DNA from: a bacterium
GTDB taxonomy: Bacteria; Tectomicrobia; Entotheonellia; Entotheonellales; Entotheonellaceae
DNA length: 8,649 bases
Reading direction: 5' to 3'
NCBI GenBank assembly: GCA_027294925.1
Contig: JAPULM010000498.1
Coordinates: 1-8,649, forward strand
Under the pieces are notes generated by a model. It searched no databases and had not been told where the DNA came from. It saw only the letters and a program-made list of their open reading frames with translations. Below, one piece after another: positions 1-7,115 of the stretch. Numbering within the stretch: the first letter of the stretch is position 1; each line of letters starts with the position of its first letter. The translations under genes and the position numbers were made by a program.

Positions 1-762
1 CTTTACGTCACCCTGCTCATCCTAAGTGGGACAGGACTGGCTTACAGCCTATTTCCTGAACCCGGGCTACGGCGCCCGGCAATTATCCATGAGTTGACCA
101 CCTTGGAAGTACTCAGCGGTACGGAATACAGTCACATAAATAGCTATACGAGCCTGTTTTCGCCCCGTGGTGGCCGTTACAGCCTAAGCTTTCAGCCGCC
201 GGAAACCGTTCTTCAACACACCTTTTACCGGGGCAACAGACAAGCGGACGAGGCCATCGAGGCCACTGCCGCAGGGCCATTCACCCTCAACAACATTACC
301 CTGGCGCCCTGGACGCTACGTGTGTTTCGCACCGAAAGCATGGGCCCATCACCGATTTCGGTCCAGGCCCAACGATATTCCACCGGCCTCACAGTGCATG
401 TTAAGAATCAAGGCGATATGCCGCTGCAAGGAATTGTTGTCGTCTATTATGGGGAAATTTTTTCACTTGGTTCCATTGCACCCGGGGAAACGCTTTTGCA
501 AGACTTCTATACCCCAACCCAGGCGTCTGAGAGCAAAAACGAGGCAGTCTGGCAAACCTTACTCAAACACCGTCCGGCAAACAACAATTCTCACTTAAGC
601 TTTCTGCAGGAAGCCATCTTACAGCATCATTTCGGCGACCGCTCTCTCAGCCAAAGCCACCAGCAGCCCTTCCTAGTCGGGTGGCTGCTGGCGCCGTCTG
701 CCATCCAACCGACCGCACAATTGGCAGCCAGCGGTGTGACGCTGATTATTAGTCCCTTATGA
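1..762 (+). CDS. Membrane-anchored extracytoplasmic protein of unknown family, 5'-partial
   Basis: The reading frame is open from the first base, so the gene starts left of the window; 253 codons are visible before the TGA at 760-762. The visible product begins with a hydrophobic stretch (LYVTLLILSGTGLAYSLF, about residues 1-18) that looks like the end of a transmembrane helix. About 235 mostly polar residues follow, rich in alternating beta-type sequence. Around visible residues 125-165 there is a pattern typical of small beta-sandwich domains (GLTVHVKNQGDMPL, then GSIAPGE). The C-terminus ends in a hydrophobic strand (GVTLIISPL). I infer an anchor followed by an extracytoplasmic domain. I do not recognise the family. 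It sits 28 bases before a permease-like gene, so it may be a partner subunit of that transporter. A TTG at 94 is an internal leucine codon, not the likely start. The reading frame is secure; the function is unknown. Confidence 0.8.
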   Translation, partial: LYVTLLILSGTGLAYSLFPEPGLRRPAIIHELTTLEVLSGTEYSHINSYTSLFSPRGGRYSLSFQPPETVLQHTFYRGNRQADEAIEATAAGPFTLNNITLAPWTLRVFRTESMGPSPISVQAQRYSTGLTVHVKNQGDMPLQGIVVVYYGEIFSLGSIAPGETLLQDFYTPTQASESKNEAVWQTLLKHRPANNNSHLSFLQEAILQHHFGDRSLSQSHQQPFLVGWLLAPSAIQPTAQLAASGVTLIISPL

Positions 763-790
763 AGGATGCAGCAAGAAGGACCGATGACAT

Positions 791-1579
791 ATGCGCTGGC
801 ACCCATTTCGTCGGGCCTGGGCAAACCCAATTTTCCAGGGCGGTTTAGCAACCTTTAGGCAGGGAAACAGGCGCTGCTCACATGGCCTGAATTATCTCAT
901 CATTCTGTCGGCTGTCCTTTTCATCACCTGGCCAAAAGATAATTTTTTGAGTCTGCGAGACCTGCCTTTCGCTTATAATGCGCTTGGTGGTTCAGTTCTT
1001 ATCATCCTATCCTATCTCAGCTTTCACTACGGCTCACGCAAGAATTTTATATCGGAACAGCTAACCCTGCACGATTGGCTCGCGCTAGCCCCTTTTAAAG
1101 CGGGCGAATTTTTACGCGGCTATGTTGCCGCCGCCGGTCTCGATATCATGTTCTTCTGGGCCCTTACCCTACCTTTACTTGTGCTCGCAGCTGGCGTCTC
1201 GGGAGAGTCCCTGTCCCATTTAGGCGCCGGATTGACAGTCATCCTGATTTGTACAAGCACCTATCGTATGCTGGCTATCGCTATGCTCGCCTGGCTTGAA
1301 CGGAGCGAGTTTGTGCTCTACATGCTTGTCCGACTTTGCTATATCTTTATTATCCTAATTAGCGGGTTTTTAGTCCCTATTTTGAATCCGATATTGGCCT
1401 TTTCAGGCACGAGCATCTGGATACAGCCTGTTGAGCCTGTGCAATTCTATGGTTTAACACTCAAGGGATGGGTGGTAACGGTTGCCATCCATTTGCTTCT
1501 TGCCGGGGTGTTCTTTATAATCGCCCTCGTACGGTGGCGCCTGGTACAGCGCCGTGCCATGTCGTTAAGCGCTGCATGA
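791..1579 (+). CDS. Six-helix integral membrane protein, probable ABC-2 type transporter permease
   Basis: The 262-residue product has about six hydrophobic segments, near residues 33-47, 60-77, 112-133, 138-162, 170-195 and 226-246, separated by short loops. The N-terminus, with NP at residues 12-13 followed by an amphipathic run ending in RQGNRR (23-28), resembles the interface helix before the first membrane span of ABC-2 permeases; the helix count and length also fit. This is a fold-level resemblance, not a sure family match. No ABC ATPase is in the window, so its partner would have to be upstream. The ATG at 791 is the first possible start, because an in-frame TGA lies at 785-787. The purine-rich AAGAAGGA at 773-780 can serve as ribosome site, with ten bases before the ATG. 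An ATG at 784 is in another frame that soon stops. It could instead be an unrelated polytopic subunit of the MoxR-linked complex. Confidence 0.75.
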   Translation: MRWHPFRRAWANPIFQGGLATFRQGNRRCSHGLNYLIILSAVLFITWPKDNFLSLRDLPFAYNALGGSVLIILSYLSFHYGSRKNFISEQLTLHDWLALAPFKAGEFLRGYVAAAGLDIMFFWALTLPLLVLAAGVSGESLSHLGAGLTVILICTSTYRMLAIAMLAWLERSEFVLYMLVRLCYIFIILISGFLVPILNPILAFSGTSIWIQPVEPVQFYGLTLKGWVVTVAIHLLLAGVFFIIALVRWRLVQRRAMSLSAA

Positions 1580-1630
1580 GATACGGCCCAGACATTGGTA
1601 ACCCAGCCGTTCTCATGCAAGACGTCATCA

Positions 1631-1647
1631 TGTCGCCTTTGGCGGCA
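1631..1647 (+). other. Stem-loop 1 in the intergenic gap
   Basis: TGTCGCC and GGCGGCA flank a TTT loop and pair over seven positions with one G-T wobble. It carries the first of three TTTGGC(G/A)G motifs in the gap (1638-1645). It is the first of three consecutive hairpins between the permease gene and the GTG start at 1740. It has no T-run after it, so it is not a terminator by itself. Function is unknown; it could slow RNA decay or separate expression of the two halves of the operon. Confidence 0.4.
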
Positions 1648-1667
1648 CCAAAAATCGTACGCCTAAG

Positions 1668-1686
1668 GACAGCTTTGGCAGCTGTC
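1668..1686 (+). other. Stem-loop 2 in the intergenic gap (perfect 7-bp inverted repeat)
   Basis: GACAGCT and AGCTGTC are perfect reverse complements around the five-base loop TTGGC. The second TTTGGC(G/A)G motif overlaps the loop at 1674-1681. This could be an RNA hairpin or, as a short dyad, a protein-binding site upstream of the next gene. It directly abuts the third hairpin. Confidence 0.45.
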
Positions 1687-1713
1687 TCCGCAACGTTTGG
1701 CGGAAAAATTTTT
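1687..1713 (+). terminator. Possible weak intrinsic terminator or attenuator (stem-loop 3 with T-run)
   Basis: TCCGC (1687-1691) pairs with GCGGA (1700-1704) around an eight-base loop, and AAAAATTTTT follows at 1704-1713. A five-pair G+C-rich stem followed by five T residues is the outline of a Rho-independent terminator, but the stem is short, the loop is large and four A residues separate stem from T-run. It is at best a partial terminator. Its position 26 bases before the next start suggests attenuation rather than full separation of the operon. The third TTTGGCGG motif is at 1696-1703. Confidence 0.3.
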
Positions 1714-1726
1714 GTCTAGGCACATT

Positions 1727-1731
1727 AGGAG
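1727..1731 (+). promoter_or_regulatory. Ribosome binding site for the GTG start at 1740
   Basis: AGGAG lies eight bases before the GTG at 1740, an optimal spacing. This supports GTG rather than a downstream ATG as the initiation codon of the coiled-coil membrane protein. It is among the clearest Shine-Dalgarno sites in the window. I see no convincing -35/-10 promoter pair in the gap. Confidence 0.6.
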
Positions 1732-1739
1732 CATTACAG

Positions 1740-3254
1740 GTGGTAAAATCGGATAATTTTATCCTCGCTACACGACATCTTCAACAGCGTTTTATCTTCC
1801 TTAAACGCTGCTTATGGGCTTTAGATATTTGCTTATGGGGTATGCTTACGGCCCTTGTTTTCACCGTGCTCATCTTGCTTAGCGGATGGTCGATACCCCT
1901 CATCTATGGATACGGCATCATCGTTATCTGCTGTGTAATAGGATCTCTCGTGCTAGCCTGGCGGGTCAATATCCCAGCCTTAGCGGTTTTACAACAAGCC
2001 GACCGCGTGCAGCATTTTCAGGAACGTCTGAGTACAGCCCACGAATACCTTGCGCAACATACCGACAACCCCTTTGTTCCCGGCCTAGTGAGTGAAGCCG
2101 AACGCACCGTGCAGCAAGTTAACCCATGCCTTGTATTCCCGGCACGTTGGCCAAGCCGCTTTTGGGCCATTCCGTTGTGTATGGCCGCGATCATCGGTGT
2201 CTCGTCGCTTGGCCTCAAGCCTTTAAGCTTCGAAGACCTAGCGTCTGAAGAAACGCCGCCAGACATCAGCCGTGAAGGTAAACGCATCGAGCAGTGGGGA
2301 CATCGCCTGGAAGAACTAGCCAAACAACAGCAGTTGGACCGCAGCCTGATTCTAGCGCGTCATATGCAAAGCCTAGGGCGTCGGCTGCAACGCGAAGGCG
2401 GTGAGAAACCGGAGGCCGCCCAACGCATTTCCACCCTCTCGCAATATCTACAACGTATGCAGCAAGAACTGCATGAACGGGCTCTGATGACCAATATTAG
2501 CGGCATGCTGGCACAAGACGTAATGATATCCGGCAAAAGCCTCAAGCAGGAGTTGCAGGATATCCTCAAACTCTTACAAAGTGATGAATTGCCACGGGAA
2601 ATGGCAATCGTGGCAGAGCAAGGCATTCGCCGTCTCAGCCAATATTTGGGATTGAATCCTAACCTGGAGCGTTTGGCCCAGAGCATACAGGCGGGCAACA
2701 TCAGAGCCGCCCGGCAGCTTTTACAAGATATCATTCGGCAACAACAGGCAGCGGAGGAACTCGAGCATTTGGAACGCGCCCGACGAGCGCTGGAATATGC
2801 CTCTCGTTCGATACAGGAAGGCGGCGACGCACAACAGAACTCGTCAAACGGCCCATCCCAATTTGGAGACAATGTCGCCGGCAATGCGTCGCTCGACTTT
2901 GACGATGAAGAGTCGGAGGACATGCCGGGCATGGATGACTTTGCATCACCCGGCTTTGATAAAGGAGTTGGCGCATCACGCCATTCTCGTTCCGGAGAGT
3001 TGGGCCGACTGCGTGAATCCGGACTACCGCTTTCACGTGTGCAGGTCAAGCAAGGCGAGGGCGACATGCGGCTCGCTTATATCCGCCATCTCCCCATGCA
3101 GAACGAGGCGCACGCGCCAATGGAGAAGATTGTCGTGCAGTATCGACGACAAGCGGAGGACGTCTTGAGTCAGGAACATATTCCGCGTACCTATCGCGAA
3201 CAAATCAAGCAATACTTCCTTGCCATTGGCATGATGTCCGACAATAAGCCGTAA
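1740..3254 (+). CDS. Three-helix membrane protein with long helical/coiled-coil extracytoplasmic domain (DUF4175-like)
   Basis: The 504-residue product has membrane segments near residues 25-48, 53-74 and 142-160. Between the second and third, the sequence VLQQADRVQHFQERLSTAHEYL matches the pattern seen in DUF4175-type proteins of MoxR/VWA operons. With a cytosolic N-terminus, everything after residue 160 would lie outside the inner membrane. Residues about 176-360 are almost wholly charged/Gln-rich helix, probably coiled coil. A Ser/Gly-rich linker and an acidic patch (LDFDDEESEDM, 385-395) follow. The C-terminal segment (about 460-497) contains IPRTYREQIKQYF, the 'IP..YR..V..YF' ending I associate with this group. 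It starts with GTG, supported by AGGAG eight bases upstream. Its stop lies 14 bases before the MoxR gene, so the two are probably co-transcribed. Likely a structural or scaffolding partner of the VWA proteins; the exact role is unknown. The domain name is recalled, not searched. Confidence 0.8.
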   Translation: MVKSDNFILATRHLQQRFIFLKRCLWALDICLWGMLTALVFTVLILLSGWSIPLIYGYGIIVICCVIGSLVLAWRVNIPALAVLQQADRVQHFQERLSTAHEYLAQHTDNPFVPGLVSEAERTVQQVNPCLVFPARWPSRFWAIPLCMAAIIGVSSLGLKPLSFEDLASEETPPDISREGKRIEQWGHRLEELAKQQQLDRSLILARHMQSLGRRLQREGGEKPEAAQRISTLSQYLQRMQQELHERALMTNISGMLAQDVMISGKSLKQELQDILKLLQSDELPREMAIVAEQGIRRLSQYLGLNPNLERLAQSIQAGNIRAARQLLQDIIRQQQAAEELEHLERARRALEYASRSIQEGGDAQQNSSNGPSQFGDNVAGNASLDFDDEESEDMPGMDDFASPGFDKGVGASRHSRSGELGRLRESGLPLSRVQVKQGEGDMRLAYIRHLPMQNEAHAPMEKIVVQYRRQAEDVLSQEHIPRTYREQIKQYFLAIGMMSDNKP

Positions 3255-3268
3255 AGGATTGAGACCTT

Positions 3269-4279
3269 ATGGAGATACAAGAACAAGTAGGGCAATTTGG
3301 GCAAGACTTCCAGCGCGTTCGCAGCGAAATCGCCAAGGTTATTGTGGGGCATCTAGACGTGGTCGAAGGCTTACTCACCTGCCTGCTGTGCGGTGGCCAT
3401 GCCCTTCTCGAAGGGGTCCCAGGGCTCGGCAAAACCCTTTTAGTCAAGACAATCGGGGCCGCCTTGCATCTGCAATTCTCGCGTATCCAATTCACCCCGG
3501 ACCTGATGCCGGCCGACATCATCGGCACGCGTGTGGTGTTGCAAGATGAGACAAACAAACGATACTTCGAATTTCAGCGTGGACCGGTGTTTGGCAACAT
3601 TGTGCTAGCCGATGAGATCAACCGCGCCACCCCCAAAACGCAGTCGGCGTTACTCGAGGCTATGCAGGAGCAGACGGTTACTGTGGCCGGCGAAGAGCAC
3701 AAACTCAGCCTTCCCTTTATGGTCTTGGCAACCCAGAATCCGCTTGAGATGGAGGGCACCTACCCGCTGCCTGAAGCCCAACTTGACCGCTTTTTTCTCA
3801 AACTGCAGGTCAACTTCCCTTCCTTTGAGGATCTCAGTGAAATTGTCGACCGCACCACCCAACGGCATGACCCCTCTCCGGTGCCTGTTCTGACGGCTGA
3901 AGACATTCTGCAAGCACAACACTTCGTACGCGAGGTGCCGATCGCCTCGCACGTGAAGAATTATGCCATTCACTTAGTGTTGGCAACGCACCCTCAAACG
4001 CCCCAGGCTTCGGAGATGGTCAAACAATATGTACGATACGGTTCCAGCCCGCGAGGCGTACAAAGTCTTGTTCTCGCCGGCAAAGTTCGGGCGCTGTTCG
4101 ACGGGCGCTTTAACGTCAGCTTTGACGATATCCGTAGCGTCGCGCTACCGTGCCTACGACATCGGCTCATTCTGAATTTTGAAGGGGAAGCAGAAGGGAT
4201 CGAGAGCGAGGCGCTCATTCAGGATATCATCCAGGCGTTACCGGAGCAAAGGATGCCTGCGGCTAGCCTGACCGTCTAA
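3269..4279 (+). CDS. MoxR-family AAA+ ATPase
   Basis: A cytosolic AAA+ ATPase of the MoxR family, 336 residues, close to the usual family length. Visible motifs: Walker A GVPGLGKT (49-56), Walker B VLADE (112-116) with the family signature DEINRA.PK.Q..LLEAMQE (115-134), sensor 1 in ATQNP (154-158, Asn157), EAQLDRF (169-175), and the sensor-2 region GSSPRG near residue 253, followed by the C-terminal lid. All catalytic positions are intact. MoxR proteins use ATP hydrolysis to remodel or activate partners, usually with a VWA-domain protein, as in methanol dehydrogenase maturation or RavA-ViaA. Here the partners are presumably the DUF58 protein and the two VWA proteins encoded next. The ATG at 3269 follows AAAGGA (3253-3258), which overlaps the previous stop codon, so translational coupling is likely. 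The substrate is unknown. The symbol moxR is avoided because methanol oxidation genes are absent. Confidence 0.96.
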   Translation: MEIQEQVGQFGQDFQRVRSEIAKVIVGHLDVVEGLLTCLLCGGHALLEGVPGLGKTLLVKTIGAALHLQFSRIQFTPDLMPADIIGTRVVLQDETNKRYFEFQRGPVFGNIVLADEINRATPKTQSALLEAMQEQTVTVAGEEHKLSLPFMVLATQNPLEMEGTYPLPEAQLDRFFLKLQVNFPSFEDLSEIVDRTTQRHDPSPVPVLTAEDILQAQHFVREVPIASHVKNYAIHLVLATHPQTPQASEMVKQYVRYGSSPRGVQSLVLAGKVRALFDGRFNVSFDDIRSVALPCLRHRLILNFEGEAEGIESEALIQDIIQALPEQRMPAASLTV

Positions 4280-4305
4280 CGCATAACAACGGCCGGATAA
4301 AAACG

Positions 4306-5187
4306 ATGCAAAGCACGCTGTTTGACCCCGAATTTATGGGTAAATTAGAGACCTTGCGTCTTCTTGCCCGCAAGGTGTTTCGTCATGCAAGCGCCGGCGA
4401 ACGTTCGACCTTGCGGCGTGGTACAAGTCTAGAATTCAGCGACTATCGCCGCTACCAGCCCGGAGACGATTTCCGTTATATCGACTGGAACGTGTACAGT
4501 CGTCTGGATCAGTTATTTCTCAAAATCTTTACCGCTGAAGAAGATCTCACCATCCATCTGCTTGTCGATGTCAGCCAATCGATGCAGCTCGGCGAACCGC
4601 CCAAACTAGACTATGCCAGGCGGGTCGCAGCAGCACTGGGCTATATCGGTTTAAACAGTTTGGACCGAGTGGGCGTCATTTCGTTCTCTGATGAGCTTGG
4701 TACACCGTTGCCACCGCAACGCGGCCGTCAGCAAATCTTCACCATGCTACGGTATTTTGAAACCATACAAGCAAAGGGTGGCACGAACCTCAATCGCGTA
4801 CTCAGCAACTATGCGAGCCAGTGCGATAAAACAGGTTTAGCGATCGTGATCACCGACCTCTTTGATGCCGAGGGGTTCGAGCGTGGCCTGGACACCTTGG
4901 TGTATGGAAATTTCGATGTTCTCCTGTTGCATATTGTCGATGAGACGGAGATCAATCCGCAATTCGAGGGCGCTGTTCGCTTGCATGATATTGAAAGCAC
5001 CCAACAGCGCCGATTAACCGTGAACCGCCGCTTGCTGGACTTGTATCATGAGAAAATTGCGGAATATTTTAAGCAGATCGAGGCGTTCTGTCTAAAACGA
5101 AACATTGAATATCTCCGCGCCAGCACGGTTATTCCTTTTGAAGATCTTGTATTACGCTATCTGCGGCGGGGATTTTACCTTAATTAG
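4306..5187 (+). CDS. DUF58 domain protein with VWA-like fold and intact MIDAS
   Basis: A 293-residue DUF58 protein, the usual companion of MoxR. The hallmark block runs from residue 39 to 80: GTSLEFSDYRRYQPGDD, then RYIDWNVYSRLD and LFLKIFTAEED. A VWA-like domain follows with a complete metal-ion-dependent adhesion site: D88-V-S90-Q-S92, Thr160 in KGGTN, and Asp184 in VITDLFD. No signal peptide or membrane helix is visible, so it should be cytosolic, as the ATPase is. Known family role: an adaptor or substrate receptor for MoxR; the detailed mechanism is not established. It starts 26 bases after the MoxR stop, with only a weak GG-type ribosome site (GGCCGG at 4291-4296), so it may depend on coupling. 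The C-terminus (about 235-293) is a helical segment containing YFKQIEAFCLKRNIEY and ends in YLRRGFYLN, as is common in the family. Confidence 0.94.
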   Translation: MQSTLFDPEFMGKLETLRLLARKVFRHASAGERSTLRRGTSLEFSDYRRYQPGDDFRYIDWNVYSRLDQLFLKIFTAEEDLTIHLLVDVSQSMQLGEPPKLDYARRVAAALGYIGLNSLDRVGVISFSDELGTPLPPQRGRQQIFTMLRYFETIQAKGGTNLNRVLSNYASQCDKTGLAIVITDLFDAEGFERGLDTLVYGNFDVLLLHIVDETEINPQFEGAVRLHDIESTQQRRLTVNRRLLDLYHEKIAEYFKQIEAFCLKRNIEYLRASTVIPFEDLVLRYLRRGFYLN

Positions 5188-5194
5188 ACGACCT

Positions 5195-5222
5195 AAGGCG
5201 ATGCCCATACACACACCGCCTT
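5195..5222 (+). other. Weak inverted repeat in the gap before the BatA-like gene
   Basis: AAGGCG (5195-5200) pairs with CGCCTT (5217-5222) across a 16-base pyrimidine/A-rich loop. It lies in the 66-base gap between the DUF58 gene and the BatA-like gene. No T-run follows, so it is not a terminator. It may be chance; if real, it could modulate RNA stability within the operon. Confidence 0.2.
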
Positions 5223-5253
5223 TACCTACCCAAGCTAGTCGAGTGATGTCCTT

Positions 5254-7101
5254 ATGACCTGGCTTAATCCCACGGCCTTTCTCTATCTTGCCTTTATCCC
5301 GGTCATCATTGTCCTGCATACATTGCGCTATCGGCGCCGGGATATTCAAATCAGCACCCTCTTCCTATGGGACAGTGTCCTGCGTGAAACCCATGGGACG
5401 TTAGGTCTTCGGCGTTTAATCCAGAACCTCCCCTTATTGCTGCAAATCGTGTTGGTGATATTACTCAGTGCAGTATTGGCGCGCCCGGCCTTGACGACAA
5501 CGGTTGCAGATGCTAGAGACATTGTGCTTGTGCTTGATGTCAGTGCAAGCATGCAAACGCGCATGGCGCCAAGCGATCGCTTCAGTCTCGCCAAAGCACA
5601 AGCCCTAAACATCTTGCAAACCTTACCCAGTGACCGGCAAATGGCCGTCATCGCGGCCGACCGACAACCCCGTGTGTTATCGCATTTCACCCATGAGAAA
5701 GCCTTGCTACGGCGGACCATAAGCGAGGTGCGACCCAGCAACGCGCCTGGTAATATGCGAGACGCTGTTCTACTTGCGCTGTCATTCAGTCAAGGCCATC
5801 GTAGCCAAGAGGTGGTGATTATCGGCGACGGCGCTTATGACGCATTGTCAGATCTCGCCCTCCCTCCTGAGCAAATACGCCATATACGTATCACTAGCGA
5901 CGCCACCAACGTCGGCATTACACGTTTTGCGCTTCGTAAACGCCTGGACACCACCAACCACTACGAGGTATTTCTAGCCGTTAAAAACTTCTCTCAACAG
6001 CCAATGACAACGCCCATACGCCTGTCAATACGCCGACGTCAAATCCTCAACCGGCAACTATCGCTGTCGCCGGGGCAAGAGGAAATCATTGTCACAACCC
6101 TCGATCGCCCGCCGCAAGGGGTTCTCAAAGTGGCATTACTCACGGATGACGATTTCAGCCTCGACAACCTGGTATATGGTGTCATTGCCGCCCCGTCAAA
6201 GACCTGGATTCTGTTGGTCGGACAAAGTAATTACTTCCTGGAGCGTCTCTTAACCTCACTGCCGGGGGTACTGGTTAATGTGAGCCCGGCCGTATCTGAA
6301 GAAGAGCTCTCCCGTCTCCTTGAAGTCAACCATCTGATTATTTTCAATGGCATACAACCCCCACCGTTACGAACCGGTAACTTTCTATTAATTCATACCA
6401 TCCCCCCGGATGAACGCTTCCAGATCCAGGGACGGGTCACCAACCCGCAAATACTCGATTGGAGCCGGCAGCACCCGGTGTTGCGTTACGTTGACTTTTC
6501 AAATGTCCATATTGAGGAAGCGTTGTCCGTACATCTGCAGGGCGCCGTGCAAAGTCTCGTCGATGGCACCAATACCTCATTGCTCAGCGTCATCGATGAA
6601 CCACAATTACGCCTAGCCGTCCTTGCCTTTGACCCGATGCATTCCGACCTGCCTTTACGGGTTGCATTTCCCATCCTGATCAATAATCTGCTACGCTGGT
6701 TGAGCCCCAACCAGAGCGAGGTGGCCGGTAGACAACTGCAAGCCGGTATGCCCTATACCGTCTTTTTTGATCGACCGGTGACGCAAGTCACCGTGCAAGA
6801 CCCGCAAGGGTCTCAACAAACATACGACGTCAAGGGTAACCCATGGCTGTTTACCGCTACGGATCAGCTTGGCGTCTATATTCTGCGTTCCGGCGAACAG
6901 AAGCACTATCTGGCGGTCAATCTACTCGACGCAGTAGAATCGGATATCAACCCAACCGATGCGCTCCCTGCACTGGCACCGGATGCAAATCGTACAACGC
7001 AACATGCCGGACTGCTTGAAACGCCGTTATGGCCTTTTGTGCTGCTCGGCGCAACGGTGATTTTGCTGAGTGAATGGTACGTCTGGTCGCGCGATTTTTG
7101 A
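5254..7101 (+). CDS. BatA-like membrane protein with VWA domain and C-terminal transmembrane anchor
   Basis: A 615-residue inner-membrane protein. Residues 1-80 are a BatA-type N-terminal domain: a helix at 6-24 starting in LNPTAFLYLAF, a loop with RRRDIQISTLFLW, and a second helix at 58-76 ending in ARPAL. A VWA domain follows with DVSASM (Asp95, Ser97, Ser99) and Asp192 in IIGDG. The usual MIDAS threonine is replaced by Gly166 in the segment PGNMRDAV, so metal binding may be altered. The middle (about 205-445) is beta-rich with an ILLVGQSNYFLERLL segment that recalls a Rossmann/amidotransferase-like core. Residues 459-487 carry the conserved FDPMHSDLPLRVAFPILINN pattern of these proteins. 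A last helix lies near 592-611. The ATG at 5254 has only a weak ribosome site. It lies between the DUF58 gene and the tandem-VWA gene, 14 bases apart from the latter. Likely partner of MoxR/DUF58; substrate unknown. Confidence 0.9.
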   Translation: MTWLNPTAFLYLAFIPVIIVLHTLRYRRRDIQISTLFLWDSVLRETHGTLGLRRLIQNLPLLLQIVLVILLSAVLARPALTTTVADARDIVLVLDVSASMQTRMAPSDRFSLAKAQALNILQTLPSDRQMAVIAADRQPRVLSHFTHEKALLRRTISEVRPSNAPGNMRDAVLLALSFSQGHRSQEVVIIGDGAYDALSDLALPPEQIRHIRITSDATNVGITRFALRKRLDTTNHYEVFLAVKNFSQQPMTTPIRLSIRRRQILNRQLSLSPGQEEIIVTTLDRPPQGVLKVALLTDDDFSLDNLVYGVIAAPSKTWILLVGQSNYFLERLLTSLPGVLVNVSPAVSEEELSRLLEVNHLIIFNGIQPPPLRTGNFLLIHTIPPDERFQIQGRVTNPQILDWSRQHPVLRYVDFSNVHIEEALSVHLQGAVQSLVDGTNTSLLSVIDEPQLRLAVLAFDPMHSDLPLRVAFPILINNLLRWLSPNQSEVAGRQLQAGMPYTVFFDRPVTQVTVQDPQGSQQTYDVKGNPWLFTATDQLGVYILRSGEQKHYLAVNLLDAVESDINPTDALPALAPDANRTTQHAGLLETPLWPFVLLGATVILLSEWYVWSRDF

Positions 7102-7115
7102 GGTGCCTTGTACAA

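Noticed and set aside
94..96. TTG at 94 as the start of the first gene
   Set aside because: The frame is open from base 1 and the upstream codons encode a coherent hydrophobic segment, so the gene is truncated by the window edge rather than starting here.
784..790. ATG at 784 as the start of the permease-like gene, close to the AAGAAGGA site
   Set aside because: It is in a different frame from the membrane protein and that frame stops after about two dozen codons.
2360..3067. A 235-codon antisense open frame opposite the coiled-coil gene
   Set aside because: Its product is Ser/Cys/Arg-rich low-complexity sequence with no domain, as expected from the complement of a Gln/Glu/Ala-rich helical gene. 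It sits wholly inside a well-supported gene.
4291..4296. Palindromic GGCCGG/CGGCCG-type sequence between the MoxR and DUF58 genes
   Set aside because: Too short to be a hairpin or operator with any confidence; it may simply serve as a weak ribosome site.
3269..5187. Cobalt/magnesium chelatase (CobS/ChlI-type) or CbbQ/NorQ activase module
   Set aside because: The ATPase has the MoxR signature DEINRA.PK.Q and is followed by a DUF58 protein rather than a CobT/ChlD or CbbO/NorD protein; no tetrapyrrole, Rubisco or nitric oxide reductase genes are nearby.
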